Below, piece by piece: positions 1 to 10,039 of a stretch of 64,000 nt of DNA. The DNA is from Streptomyces sp. NBC_00690. GTDB lineage: Bacteria > Actinomycetota > Actinomycetes > Streptomycetales > Streptomycetaceae. The position numbers were made by a program, and so were the translations under genes. The number at the start of each line of letters is the position of its first letter. Positions within the stretch are counted from its first letter, which is position 1. The notes under the pieces are model-generated. The model was not told the DNA's origin. It did no database searches and saw nothing but the letters and a program-made list of their open reading frames with translations. Where the stretch lies: positions 744,001-808,000 of the forward strand of contig NZ_CP109009.1 in the NCBI RefSeq assembly GCF_036226685.1, read 5' to 3'.

Positions 1-126
1 TCGAACGGAACGCCGGTGTCGACAGGACTCCTCACCGTCCCGGTGCAACCGCGCAGCATCCAGCTCGGTGGTGAACGCTCAGGAGGTAGGGCCAGAGACG
101 AAGACGCAGCCAGGTCGCGGACCGGT

Positions 127-336
127 TCACCGTCCGGCGGAAAGAAGCGTTCCCGCCCCGATAAGGGCGAGGACGCCGCCCATGACTCTGCAGGTGATGG
201 CACTGGTGGGCCATGATCGGTAGGCGTAGGACATCGCCTGGAACCAATCGGCCGCCCCACGGACGTTGGCCGCCAGGAGCCCGCCGCCGATGAGAGTGAC
301 GACTCCCCACATCAGCTGGATTGCGTAACCGTTCAT
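127..336 (-). CDS. small integral membrane protein, unknown function
   Basis: A 69-residue protein with two hydrophobic stretches, residues about 5-24 and 50-66, joined by a short polar loop containing WFQAMSY. This is the layout of small two-span actinobacterial membrane proteins of unknown role. No clear ribosome site is seen before the ATG. It lies alone at the window edge. I do not recognise a family; it could be a chance ORF, but the hydrophobic pattern favours a real gene. Confidence 0.35.
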   Translation of the reverse strand: MNGYAIQLMWGVVTLIGGGLLAANVRGAADWFQAMSYAYRSWPTSAITCRVMGGVLALIGAGTLLSAGR

Positions 337-1213
337 GGCGTGAGGCTACTGAGCCTGCATCGCCGACGAAGGCGTGGATTCGACCCCGACGCCGACCGGG
401 TGGTTGCCCTTCCGCCGGGCGGAACCGGCCGGATTCCCGTGTCGCCAGCTCGACGAGGCGCGTTTCGGCAGTGTGCGGGGATGCCGCGTTGATACCGCGG
501 TTGAAAGGTCCGGCATCTTGGACCGTCCTGGAGCCGCCCACTGCCTCGTCGACCCTCAGGTCGTAGCACGTGCTGGCTGTCCGTGAAGAACCAGGCGATG
601 CGCCTGTCGTCCCCGGGCCTCAGCACCGCGACGATCCGACGGTAGCGACTCTCCTGCACGTTGGTCCGATGCGCGCCACGGTGTTGTGATGAGTGTTGCC
701 CGGTCATGGGATGTCAGGCCGCTGGCGCGGGCGACGCCGTCGAGTACGGCGTCCTCGGCGGCGCGTTGTGTCCACCAGGTGTGGAGTTTCGCGCGGATGA
801 CTTCGAGTTAGTGGGGATCGTCGGCGATGTCGGCTCGGACGATGGCCGTGTGGAGCGTGCCGTCCGGGCCGGGCATCTCGATCGGGCGGTGGTCGATGCG
901 GCCGGTGGCCAGCATGGTCAGTCCGCTGAGGGGCCGACGCGGGGGCCCGGGCCCCGTCGGGCCCGCAGTCGAACGCCACCTCCCTTTTGCGCCTGTTCAC
1001 CGTTCTGGCGGGCGGGGTCTCGCCCCGTGGATCGCGTGGAGTGTGCTGCTTGGCGTGTGCATACGCGCCATTGACGTTGTGTTCGATATGCGGTGCCTAG
1101 GGCGGCATGTTGGACTGTTTGCCGTCCTGTTCCTCAATGTCCGGGCTGTCGTGTGACAGCCGTCCTTGTCATGCCTTGCGCAAGCCCCCGTCAGTCTCCG
1201 CCCCCGCTTTGGG
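337..1213. other. gene-poor stretch with decayed coding traces
   Basis: No intact gene is visible. On the minus strand between about 960 and 690 a protein-like frame can be read, but it is cut by a TAA near 811 and has no credible start, so it is best seen as a gene remnant of unknown family. A short hairpin, 7-bp arms 1144-1150 and 1155-1161, lies near the right edge, upstream of the giant LamG gene. Confidence 0.3.
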
Positions 1214-1225
1214 GTTCGATCGAAC
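1214..1225. promoter_or_regulatory. perfect 12-bp palindrome just upstream of giant LamG gene
   Basis: The sequence GTTCGATCGAAC is a perfect palindrome ending nine bases before the chosen ATG at 1235. A symmetrical site at this place could be an operator acting on transcription or early translation. No regulator is identified, so this is a positional inference only. Confidence 0.3.
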
Positions 1226-1234
1226 GGATGGTTC

Positions 1235-4099
1235 ATGACAGCTGACCAGAGTGTGCTGAAGATCTACAGCGGCCGGACGTATGTCCATACGACGATGGTG
1301 CGCCATCAGGGCACGGCGCTGGCGTTCGCGATGGATGACCAGCGGCGGATCGTGTATGCGGTCCTGGATCTTTCCTCGTACGACGAGAAGCGGGGGGAGC
1401 TGGACGCGGCGTACTGGTCGGAGAACCCCGCTGAGCTTGCGTTTCCCGACGAGATCGTGAAGGTCGGCTATGCCGTGGCACCGGCGACGGCGATGCCCCG
1501 GGTCAAGAAGGGCGGACGGGTCGAGGCAGGGGCGGAGGAGGAACTGGGGACGGCGGAGGAGGACCGTTTCCTCTCCACGACGGCCCGGCTGAGTGCCGCC
1601 GCTCCGTTCCAGGTGCTCTCGGACGGCACCCATCTGGTGGTGCTGCGGCAGGCCATCGGCGCGGCGCATCCGGACGCGGTGTTCTCCCTCTCCGGCGGGG
1701 GCTCTTCCGGTGACACCTCCCGGGGCGACCTCACCGTGGACTTGGCGGGGGTGCGGGTGCCGGTGGCCGCGGACACGCTGCTGTGCGACCGGTTCCTGCT
1801 GGTGGGCGGGTTACTGAAGCCGGTGACGGAAGTCCGTTTCCGGCGCAGCCGGCATCGGACGGAGCCGGAGTCGGCGAAGGACAGTCTGGGCGCGAGCGAC
1901 ATGGACGGCAAGCCGTTCCACGAGCCCACGCGGGAGCTGGCGTTCGTCCGGAATCTGACCGAGGGCCGGTTCACCGCCGTGCTGACGCCGACCTCCGTGG
2001 AGGGCCGGCAGCGGTGGCAGGTGTTCGCTTACAACGGGGTCACCAAGCGTGTCGACTCGTTCAATGTCGAGCAGGGCGAGGACGGCCTCTTCAACACCCA
2101 GGGCACGCGGTACTGGACGAGCCCGGACCCGGTCTACCGGGGTTCGGTGTTCGAACGGGAGCCGGGGACGTGCCCGTTCACCGGCAAGGATCTGGTGCCG
2201 GCCGCGCCGGAGAACCCGCTGGCCGAGACCGCGCTGCAGTTCAACGGCACCGCCGGCTTTGTCGATCTCGGAGTGGCGGAGAAGCTGAAGTTCCAGGGCC
2301 GCGCGTACACAGTGGAGGCATGGGTGAAGCCCGCCGCGGCGGGCGGCACCGTGGTCTCCCGCTGGGCCGGGAGCGGGCAGGGCGGCTTCCAGTTGAAGAT
2401 CAGCAATGCCGGCAGGGTCATCCTGGAGCACAGCACCGGCACCGCTCTGACCTCGGTCCAGGCCATACCGGCAGGCACGTACGCTCATATCGCCGCCTCG
2501 TTCAACGGCTCGGTCGCCACCCTTCACATCAACGGCATTCTCAGTATCAGCGCCGCGCTCGGCTACACGGCGGACGGCACGGCCTCGCTACGGATCGGTT
2601 CGGCGCAGAGCGGCGGCAGCGTCTTCAACGGGGTCATCGACGAGGTGCGGATCTGGAACCGGGCCCGTACCCAGAAGGAGCTCGCCGAAGAGCGGGGATA
2701 CCGGCTGGTCGGGAACGAGCCCGGGCTGATCGCCTACTACCGGCTGGACGAGGGCTCGGGCACCCGCGTGTACGACCAGAGCGACAGTGCTGTGCACGGC
2801 ACGCTGAGCGGGACCGGGGCGAGCTGGGTGACCTCGCAGGCTTCGGTGAGCGATCACCCCGGGGTGCGGCGGGACAGCTTCACCCTGGACGGGCGCGAGG
2901 TGGTCTCCGGGCTGGCCGCCTCCCTCTACTACCAGCAGGAAGAGGCCACCGCCGGCTATCAGGAGGTGGCGAAGCCGGCGAAGCGGCAGGCGCGGGTGCT
3001 GCTGGCGTGCGCGACCCGGCCGAGCGGCAATACGGCGGCCGAGGCGCAGATCGCGACCGTCGATTTCGGGGTGGGTGTCGACGGGCGGCTGGCCGCCGTC
3101 CCGGACGTGCTGGCGCTCACGGAGATCGGCCGTCCGGTGGAGCAGAACGTCGACCAGGTCACCGCCCAGGAACGCAGGGTCACCGCGCTGGAGCAGGAGG
3201 CGACGACGATCGTCCAGGAGATCGCCGCCCTCAACCAGGAGAAGGCGTCCCTGACGACGGAGGTCGCCACCGGAAGCGTGCGGGCCGGTGACTCCACCGA
3301 CCCGTACCGGTGGGCGTTCTGGATACAGGGCGACCATGCCTCTGGCTATTTTCGCCAGTCACTCCTCGACCCCTCCGCCAGCGAGCGCGCATACTGGTTC
3401 ACCATCGGGAACGGCACCGATGTCCGTCTCGCTCTGTGGCGGATTCCCGGAGCTGCCAGCCGTCACGGCAATCCAATGGTGGCGTTTGTCGACCTCGACT
3501 CGAACTACGAGGTTCTCGACACCGGGCACCCGGACGTCTGGCCCACAGTCGTCTATCTCTGGCCGCACAACCTGAACAATCTGCCTGCCTCGGCCAAGTG
3601 GTACGTCAAGGGCAGTCTGACCGGGAAGTTCTCTTTGCAGAACGTGAGCAACGACCTCTGGTTCGACGGCCTTCATACAAATCGGACCGAGGACCGGGCT
3701 GAGACCTCCGCCCTGGTGAAGGCCGGGCTGGCCATCGACCTGACCAAGATCGCCCGGCTCGCCGCTCTCCCCGGTCTCATCGAGCAGCGCACCCTGGATC
3801 TCACGGCGAAGCAGGCCCAGATCGTGCTGGCCCGGGACGAGCTGGCGCGGCTCACCAACGGTCTGCTGGGCGCGGCGGATCTGGTGCTCCCGATGCCGCA
3901 TCTGGCGATCGACACGGCCGGGCTGAGCAGTGCGGGCGCTCTGCTGGGCTTCGCGAGGACGGCGTCGACGCCATACCTGATGGACAGTGCGGCGGGCCGG
4001 CTGGTGCTCTACTTCCGTGGTGCGAACGGTCAGTTCTTCGCCGCCTATCTCGACACGGCGGCGGTGCGGGGGTGCAGCAGCTTGCCGGGGGCGGGCTGA
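1235..4099 (+). CDS. giant LamG-domain protein, N-terminal part (frame ends at a G-run shift)
   Basis: About 954 residues from the ATG at 1235; the open frame begins upstream, but the protein-like sequence begins here. There is no signal peptide. Residues about 1-320 are beta-rich and unrecognised. Residues about 329-512 form a LamG/concanavalin A-like jellyroll (EAWVKP, IDEVRIW and YYRLDEGSG motifs), a fold that usually binds sugars or proteins. A coiled coil at about 635-680 (Glu/Gln/Thr-rich heptads) is followed by a unique domain. The frame runs out inside GGGGG at 4068-4072. One more G would join it seamlessly to the next frame, which starts with an overlapping GTG at 4072. I infer one protein of about 2,480 residues, either truly split, frameshifted by the ribosome, or broken by a base-calling error. 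It heads a block of lectin, propeller and pore-former-like genes. Confidence 0.75.
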   Translation: MTADQSVLKIYSGRTYVHTTMVRHQGTALAFAMDDQRRIVYAVLDLSSYDEKRGELDAAYWSENPAELAFPDEIVKVGYAVAPATAMPRVKKGGRVEAGAEEELGTAEEDRFLSTTARLSAAAPFQVLSDGTHLVVLRQAIGAAHPDAVFSLSGGGSSGDTSRGDLTVDLAGVRVPVAADTLLCDRFLLVGGLLKPVTEVRFRRSRHRTEPESAKDSLGASDMDGKPFHEPTRELAFVRNLTEGRFTAVLTPTSVEGRQRWQVFAYNGVTKRVDSFNVEQGEDGLFNTQGTRYWTSPDPVYRGSVFEREPGTCPFTGKDLVPAAPENPLAETALQFNGTAGFVDLGVAEKLKFQGRAYTVEAWVKPAAAGGTVVSRWAGSGQGGFQLKISNAGRVILEHSTGTALTSVQAIPAGTYAHIAASFNGSVATLHINGILSISAALGYTADGTASLRIGSAQSGGSVFNGVIDEVRIWNRARTQKELAEERGYRLVGNEPGLIAYYRLDEGSGTRVYDQSDSAVHGTLSGTGASWVTSQASVSDHPGVRRDSFTLDGREVVSGLAASLYYQQEEATAGYQEVAKPAKRQARVLLACATRPSGNTAAEAQIATVDFGVGVDGRLAAVPDVLALTEIGRPVEQNVDQVTAQERRVTALEQEATTIVQEIAALNQEKASLTTEVATGSVRAGDSTDPYRWAFWIQGDHASGYFRQSLLDPSASERAYWFTIGNGTDVRLALWRIPGAASRHGNPMVAFVDLDSNYEVLDTGHPDVWPTVVYLWPHNLNNLPASAKWYVKGSLTGKFSLQNVSNDLWFDGLHTNRTEDRAETSALVKAGLAIDLTKIARLAALPGLIEQRTLDLTAKQAQIVLARDELARLTNGLLGAADLVLPMPHLAIDTAGLSSAGALLGFARTASTPYLMDSAAGRLVLYFRGANGQFFAAYLDTAAVRGCSSLPGAG

Positions 4100-7000
4100 C
4101 CACTTTGTTCACCGCCCGGGATCCCGGGGTCGACCTCAGCGGTACGCAGATCAGGGTCGCCCCGTGCACCGTCAACGGGACGGTGGTGGCGGGGCTGTGC
4201 GATCTGACGATCACCCGGGGGACGGAGACGGAGACCTTCACTCGGCTGCCCCGTAAGGTCCGGGATCTGGCGGCGGCCGTCAACGGTGTTTCCGATGAGC
4301 CGGTCCAGATCGGCACGGTCGCCAGTGTCTCGGGGGACCAAGTGCGGCTGACAGCGGCCAGTACCCTCGCCGTGCCCGCACCGTCCTATGTGCAGATCGG
4401 CACGGACTCCTATCTGGTGAACACCGACACCCCGGTCGGCTCCACCACCCTGCGTGTCGTCCCGGCGCCGGGGGCGGGGCTGACGGCCGGTACGAAGGTG
4501 TCGCTGGTCCGCTACGACAGCGACCAGGCCGCCTCCTCCAGCCCGGGCGCGTTCCTGGGCCTGGGGTCGCGATGGATCACGGTCAGTGCGGACCAAGCGG
4601 AGCGCACCGTGCCCGACGGCACGGCGACTCTTCGGGTCACCGGGCACGGCAGCCGCTGGCGGGGCGACTCCCCCGGCCGCGCTTTCACCTTCGACAGCAC
4701 CGCCTCCCACCGCCTGTCCCTGCCCACAGCCCAGCTCGACCAGGTCACGGTGCCCGCCGGGGACCTGACGGCCGAGGCATGGGTCAAACCTCTTTCGGTG
4801 CCCGCCGCGGGCTCGCGGATCCTGCATGTCAACCGCGGCGGCACCAAGGCGGCGCTGGCCCTGTCCCGCAAAGTGCTCGGCGGCGGTGTCACGTTCAACG
4901 GCACCAGTCACGCACTGTTGATCAATCCCTGGAACCCTCTCTCGGGGGACTTCACCATCGAGTGCTGGCTCAAGCGCACCCCCGGGCGCACCGTCGCCGA
5001 CCCGATCGTCGCCATCGAGTACAACGTGCTGGTGATGGGTTTCACCGCCGACGGCAAGTTCGAGTTCACCCTGAAACCGGAGGTCGGCGCTGCGGATGTC
5101 CTCACCACGGCCAGCAGCTATACGGACAGTGAGTGGCACCACTGGGCCATCAGCTTCAACCGCACGACGCGGGTGCAGACCATCGTGCGGGACGGGGTGG
5201 AGGTAGCCCGCCGGACAGCGGCCTCTCTGCCGCGTCAAAGGGTCAACGTGGTCGTGGGCCGCGACGCGGACACGGGGTACAGGTTCTTCTCGGGGAGCAT
5301 GGCGGAGCTGCGGGGCTGGACCACGGCCCGGACTGCCGCGGAGATCGGCGCCGACCGGAACCGCCGGATCACCACCGCCGAGCCGGGACTCGTGGGCTCC
5401 TGGATCTGGGACGCCTCCCAGCCGGCCGAGCGCAGGCTCCAGGACGTCAGCGGGCTCGGCCTGCACGGCACGGCCTGGGAGAGCCCGACCGCCTGCGACT
5501 CCGCCCTGTCCGAGTACCGGATCGTGGCGGCGGCGGGGAACAAGGTGCGCCAGAGCCGCGACAGCTTCCCCTACAGCCAGTGGGCGCACTTGGCGGCCGT
5601 GTACGAGCAGTCCTGGGCCCTGCGGTTCGACGGCACGGCGTGGGCGGAGGCACCCGACGCCGACCAGCTCGATGTTTCCGGAGACCTGACGATCGAGGTG
5701 TTCGCCCACATCGACGCCATCGGCGCCCGGCAGGGCCTGGTCTCCAAAGGCGCGCTCGGCGACGGGGCGGGCGGCAGCGTGCCGTATCAGTTCGCGGTCC
5801 GGGCGGACGGGAAACTGGAGTTCGTCTTCGAGGAGCCCGGCCCGGTCATCAAGCGGTTCGTGTCCTCCACCGCAGTCGCCGCGGGCTTCCACCGCCTCGC
5901 CGTCGTCCGCAAAGCCGGGCGCACGACCACGGATGTGAAGGGCACCCGCAACTTCCCCGTCACCGACGCCTCCGGCGCCACCACGAACCGGAGTGTGGAT
6001 GTGGTGGAGCGGGTCGATGTGGAGGAGTGGCAGGACATCTCCTTCACCGTGGACGGCACCAGCGCCGGGACCAGCCGCTACACCGGTCCCGGGCCCCGGG
6101 GCAACGACGGGCTGCTGGAGATCGGCCGCGCCCGTGAAGGGGCGGCCGTCCACGGGCTGAAGGGCACGGTCGGCGAGGTGCGGATCTGGGGCAGGGCGCG
6201 CGAGAGTGCGAAGCTGGGCACGGCGCTCCAGCCGAGGGACGAGGGTCTGCTCGCCCGGTGGACGTTCGAGGAGAACGACGGCAACACCACCGCCGACCCC
6301 GTCGGCGGCAACCACCTCAAGCTGCGCAGGGCCCGCTGGGCAGCCGACCCCGACCCGCTGGCGAGCGAGTTCCTCGTCCACCGCAACGGACACCCCGTGG
6401 CCTGCGATGTCCCGGCGGCCAACCCGCCGGCGTACTGGGGGGACGACCAGCTCACCCTCGGCGCGGTCAGCCGGTCCGGAACCTTCGCCGAGTTCCTCGA
6501 CGGCACCCTCGAAGAGGTGCGCCTGTGGCGTACCGCCCGCACCCCCGAGCAGCTCCTCGACAGCCTGTTCACCCGCCTCAAGGGCGACAAGCAGGACTTG
6601 GTCGCGTACTGGCCGTTCGACGGCGAGTCGACCACCGCCACCGCCGAATCGGTCCGGGACCACTCCCTGCGCGGCAACCACCTCGCGCTGGGCGCGGACG
6701 CCACCCGGCCCCGGGTCGTCCTCTCCACCGCCCCGGTCTCCACCGACACCGCCGCCGTCCGCTCGGCCGTCGCCGGAGTCCTCACCCCCTTCCACAGCCT
6801 GATCTCCGCACCGCCCGCGGCGACCGAGTACGCCGATCTCCAGTACACGCGCAGCGGCGAGGCATACGGGGTTCTCAAGCGGGCCTACGCCCACATCGAC
6901 AACGGATCCTGGCACCTGACCACCGGCTACAAAGTCGGCGACCTGATCAGCGAATGGGTGAGCCAGGTCCAGTTCGACCCCCAGCTCATCGGATTCATCG

Positions 7001-8655
7001 AGGGCGCACCCCCCGTCCCCTCGGAAAACCTGACCGGCGGCGCCGACCCCACCGGCTGCTCGGAGGTGACCTTCAAACAGGCCGACGAGGTCACCTCCAC
7101 CCTCGCCGCCGCCCGCGAACGCAGCGTCGACATGGCCTTCAGCATGTCCGCAGGAGTGGAGGTGGACGAGGAGATCCTCACGATCCTCGCCCCTCTCGGC
7201 TTCGGCACCGCCTTCCCCGCAGGGGACATCACCCTCAGCGCCCGGGTCGGCGGCAGCCTCGAATACTCCAACGGCTGGACCGACGAGACCTCCGTCTCCC
7301 AGGGCACCAGCACCGACCGCGACACCACCGCCACCCTCACCGGCACCTGGGAGGACCCCGCCCGGATCCTCAACAGCTCCGTGGGCCGGCGCTACCTCCC
7401 CGTCAACAACGGCTACGCCCTGGTCCAGTCCGAAACAGCCGACGTCTACGCCCTGCGCCTGGCCCACTCCGGGGCGCTGGTCGCCTACCGGATGATGCCC
7501 AACCCGGACATCCCCAAGGACTGGAACATCATCACCTTCCCCATCAACCCCCGCTACACCAAGCAGGGCACTCTCGACGGGGCGGTCGGGTTCAACGACC
7601 AGGGCAAGGTCCTCGACCCCTCCTATCCCAACGCGAGCGGGCGCGGCGAGTACAGCTACTTCAAACCCCGCGAGGCGTACGCCATCAAGCGCCGCATCCT
7701 GCGCGAACGCCAGGAACTGGAGAACTACTACAACACCGTCTCCACCGAGACCCACGACCCCGACCCCACCGCGGGCCGTGCCGCCAAGGTCCTGGAGTCC
7801 TTCGTCGGCACCCCGCCGAGCGCGCCGGAGAAGAACCCGCCCACCCAGTCCACGGCGGCGTTCGCCAACCGCAACATCGCCAACACCTACGTCTGGACCG
7901 CCGACGGCGGATTCTTCGCCGAAACCACCGGCACCACCGACGTGGTCACCCAGACCACCGGAGGCTCCTACAGCGTCTCCGGCTCGGTCACCGGCTCACT
8001 GGAATTCGCCTTCGGGGTCTTCGGCGTCGGCGCGGCCTTCCAGTTCGACGCCTCCGTCGGCGGCGGGATGACCGTCACCCGCCAACGCGGCAAGGAAGCC
8101 ACCCGCTCCCACAGCCTCGACGTGACCTGCAACCCCACCCGCGACCTCCAGAAATACGAGAACGGCCAGCCCAAGTACGACACCGCCGGCAAACCCGTCA
8201 AGGTCCCCGGCAAGGTCGACGCCTACCGCTTCATGACCTTCTACCTCGGCCAGGACACCAACCACTTCGACGACTTCTACAACAAGGTCGCCGACCCCGC
8301 CTGGCTCACCGACAGCAACGACCCCGGCGCCACCGCCCTGCGCCAGGCCCGCCACAGCACCCGCAAACCCCCCTGCTGGCGCGTCCTGCACCGCGTCACC
8401 TTCATCTCCCGCATCCTGCCCCCCGTCCCACCCACCGGAGCACCCCCCGTCGAAGGAGCCCTGCGCTCCGTCGACATCGCCAGCAACTACGAACTCATCC
8501 GCCGCCTCGACCCCTACGTCTCCACCGCCACCGCCTCCCGCGCCGAACTCGCCGACGCCACCCGCACCGCCCTCGCCACCCACCTCCCCCAACTCCTCCC
8601 CCACGCCGCCACCATCGCCCAATTCCTCGCCGACTACTACGGCGTGAACGACTAG
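4072..8655 (+). CDS. giant LamG-domain protein, C-terminal part with beta-rich, pore-former-like tail
   Basis: 1,527 residues from a GTG that overlaps the preceding frame. At least three more LamG-like jellyrolls follow one another, at bases about 4680-5470, 5620-6260 and 6350-6640; each carries a WVKP/ECWLK-type strand and an E-[VL]-R-x-W motif. From about 6780 to the end comes a different, non-LamG domain. It has two Ser/Thr-rich alternating hydrophobic/polar segments, near 7080-7370 and 7910-8130, the second rich in Gly-Ser-Val-Thr. Such segments resemble the membrane-inserting hairpins of beta-pore toxins, but I cannot assign a family. The Cys in DVTC and the conserved-looking FIEGAPPVPSENLT stretch are landmarks for a search. 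Probably one polypeptide with the upstream frame. No secretion signal is seen. Confidence 0.75.
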   Translation: MQQLAGGGLTTLFTARDPGVDLSGTQIRVAPCTVNGTVVAGLCDLTITRGTETETFTRLPRKVRDLAAAVNGVSDEPVQIGTVASVSGDQVRLTAASTLAVPAPSYVQIGTDSYLVNTDTPVGSTTLRVVPAPGAGLTAGTKVSLVRYDSDQAASSSPGAFLGLGSRWITVSADQAERTVPDGTATLRVTGHGSRWRGDSPGRAFTFDSTASHRLSLPTAQLDQVTVPAGDLTAEAWVKPLSVPAAGSRILHVNRGGTKAALALSRKVLGGGVTFNGTSHALLINPWNPLSGDFTIECWLKRTPGRTVADPIVAIEYNVLVMGFTADGKFEFTLKPEVGAADVLTTASSYTDSEWHHWAISFNRTTRVQTIVRDGVEVARRTAASLPRQRVNVVVGRDADTGYRFFSGSMAELRGWTTARTAAEIGADRNRRITTAEPGLVGSWIWDASQPAERRLQDVSGLGLHGTAWESPTACDSALSEYRIVAAAGNKVRQSRDSFPYSQWAHLAAVYEQSWALRFDGTAWAEAPDADQLDVSGDLTIEVFAHIDAIGARQGLVSKGALGDGAGGSVPYQFAVRADGKLEFVFEEPGPVIKRFVSSTAVAAGFHRLAVVRKAGRTTTDVKGTRNFPVTDASGATTNRSVDVVERVDVEEWQDISFTVDGTSAGTSRYTGPGPRGNDGLLEIGRAREGAAVHGLKGTVGEVRIWGRARESAKLGTALQPRDEGLLARWTFEENDGNTTADPVGGNHLKLRRARWAADPDPLASEFLVHRNGHPVACDVPAANPPAYWGDDQLTLGAVSRSGTFAEFLDGTLEEVRLWRTARTPEQLLDSLFTRLKGDKQDLVAYWPFDGESTTATAESVRDHSLRGNHLALGADATRPRVVLSTAPVSTDTAAVRSAVAGVLTPFHSLISAPPAATEYADLQYTRSGEAYGVLKRAYAHIDNGSWHLTTGYKVGDLISEWVSQVQFDPQLIGFIEGAPPVPSENLTGGADPTGCSEVTFKQADEVTSTLAAARERSVDMAFSMSAGVEVDEEILTILAPLGFGTAFPAGDITLSARVGGSLEYSNGWTDETSVSQGTSTDRDTTATLTGTWEDPARILNSSVGRRYLPVNNGYALVQSETADVYALRLAHSGALVAYRMMPNPDIPKDWNIITFPINPRYTKQGTLDGAVGFNDQGKVLDPSYPNASGRGEYSYFKPREAYAIKRRILRERQELENYYNTVSTETHDPDPTAGRAAKVLESFVGTPPSAPEKNPPTQSTAAFANRNIANTYVWTADGGFFAETTGTTDVVTQTTGGSYSVSGSVTGSLEFAFGVFGVGAAFQFDASVGGGMTVTRQRGKEATRSHSLDVTCNPTRDLQKYENGQPKYDTAGKPVKVPGKVDAYRFMTFYLGQDTNHFDDFYNKVADPAWLTDSNDPGATALRQARHSTRKPPCWRVLHRVTFISRILPPVPPTGAPPVEGALRSVDIASNYELIRRLDPYVSTATASRAELADATRTALATHLPQLLPHAATIAQFLADYYGVND

Positions 8656-8680
8656 CCGACCAGAGCAAGAACAGCGCCCC

Positions 8681-8711
8681 GGTGTCCGGCCCGCACGCCA
8701 GGCCGGACACC
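8681..8711 (+). terminator. hairpin terminator after giant LamG gene
   Basis: A perfect 11-bp stem (8681-8691 with 8701-8711, starting GGTGTCCGGCC) closes a 9-base loop 26 bases after the stop codon. No T tract follows, as is common for actinobacterial terminators. Confidence 0.65.
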
Positions 8712-8908
8712 TGGGCCCGCTGGCCCGCGCGGGGAACGACAGTCTCGATCGCCACCACCGACGGACGGAGACGGTCCGGCCAACAGCACTCCTACCGGAG
8801 CGGCACAGCCAGGTAATCGGGTTGAGTGATTCTCACCAGTGAGGGTCCTCGTCCCGATGCCCGGGGCCCCGCGATGCAGCACTCCAGAAGCCAAACGACC
8901 GACCTCCA

Positions 8909-9358
8909 ACGTTCAAGGAGCTAGTTCAGAGAACCGGCCACCGCCCGGGTCCTCTGGACGAGCTTGCCCCAGACCGGCACCGACGCGCGGTGCTCTCCCT
9001 CACCGAACGGCTCGGGTGGCGGTTGCGGACAGAGGCCCAGATCACCCGACGACTGACCCTCACGGTCCACTACGCCGACCGCACGAACACGACGAAGAGC
9101 CGTACCCTCGCCGAGCCCACCAGCCACAGCACCGCTCTGACCCAGGCCGGATACGAACTGTACGAATCACTAGCACTCCAAAGAGCACGAGTACGAGGCA
9201 TCGCCATGCGTGCCCAAGACCTGCTAGCAGCCTCCGACATGGTCCACCAGCTCACCTTCGACCCCGCTGACGAGGCGAGGCGACGTGTCGAAGCCGCCGC
9301 AGACCGACCCCGGGCCAGGTTCGGATCACACGTCATCGGACCAGCGGCACTTGCCTGA
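8909..9358 (+). pseudogene. C-terminal tail of a Y-family (DinB/ImuB-like) DNA polymerase
   Basis: Only the last ~150 residues of a translesion polymerase are present. The frame includes the little-finger segment (LTLTVHYAD, then SRTL, then LQRARVRG) and the usual end (RARFGSHVIGPAAL). The palm and fingers with their catalytic acidic residues are missing and no good start exists, so it cannot be an active polymerase. Family identity rests on the order of these motifs. A second, homologous tail, cut at nearly the same point, lies at 44190-44626. Such polymerases are common on Streptomyces plasmids and chromosome arms. Confidence 0.6.
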
Positions 9359-9712
9359 CGGCAGCGACAGCCCACCCGCGTGCTCCAGTGGGAGAGGATA
9401 CGGGGCCTACGGCGCGAGCCGACGGCCCCTACCGGGTGTATGCGGCATCGTCCATCCGCCGCCGCACCTCGGAACCTCGGCCGCACCGTCGAGTCGGCTA
9501 CGCCATGTGGCGAACGAGAGTGGTTCTTTGAGGGACGGGCCGGGGCCGAGCGCGAGAGAGCGGGTCCAGCCGAGTCGGCCGTGTGGTGCCTGGAGACCCA
9601 GCCATCGGGGTTGGCATCTCATGGACAGCGGTCGAGTCTCGCAGGGCGCTGATGGGTCAGTCAGGGTCACGCCCCACTTTGCCAGCCGTACCCGCACCGG
9701 CCTACCGCCTCT
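9359..9712. other. no gene seen
   Basis: This spacer between two gene tails has frames of unbiased composition only. I see no RNA gene, repeat or clear promoter. Confidence 0.4.
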
Positions 9713-10039
9713 TTCCTGGACCGGGACGTCATCGAGCTGGCCCTGTCGATTCCGCCGGAGCCCAAGATGACCGGTCCCGGCATCGAGGAGAAGCAGCTCC
9801 TACGGGACGCCTTCGCCGGCTGGCTGCCGGACGAGATCCTGCGGCGCGGGAAACTCCAGTTCGGCCCCGGTGCCGGGGCGAAGGACGTCCTGACGGGTGT
9901 ATTGACGGCAGAGGGCCCTGCCGGCACTGCGATGGGTGACGCCGAGGAGGAGGCCGTCCTCCACGCGCTGTGGCTCGCCGAGCTTCCCGGCGTCGATCCA
10001 GAACGGGCTCTGGGCCGTTCAGCCCCGCCCGCCGAGTGA
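9713..10039 (+). pseudogene. C-terminal fragment of asparagine synthetase (glutamine-hydrolysing)
   Basis: 108 codons read FLDRDVIELALSIPPE then a Lys-rich segment and LPDEILRRGK, the hallmark of the synthetase domain end of AsnB-type enzymes, which make Asn from Asp, ATP and glutamine. The N-terminal glutaminase domain and the ATP-binding loop are absent, and sequence upstream of 9713 does not match in any frame, so it is a truncated relic. Its end overlaps by 21 bases the end of the convergent saccharopine dehydrogenase-like gene. Confidence 0.65.

Noticed and set aside
4045..7755. Very long minus-strand open frame opposite the giant LamG gene
   Set aside because: Composition is Gly/Val/Asp-rich and matches the mirror of a high-GC coding strand; the plus strand carries clear LamG domains.
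6258..8816. Long plus-strand frame rich in Arg, Pro and His
   Set aside because: It is an out-of-frame shadow of the giant LamG gene, with low-complexity RRHHRPR composition and no domain features.
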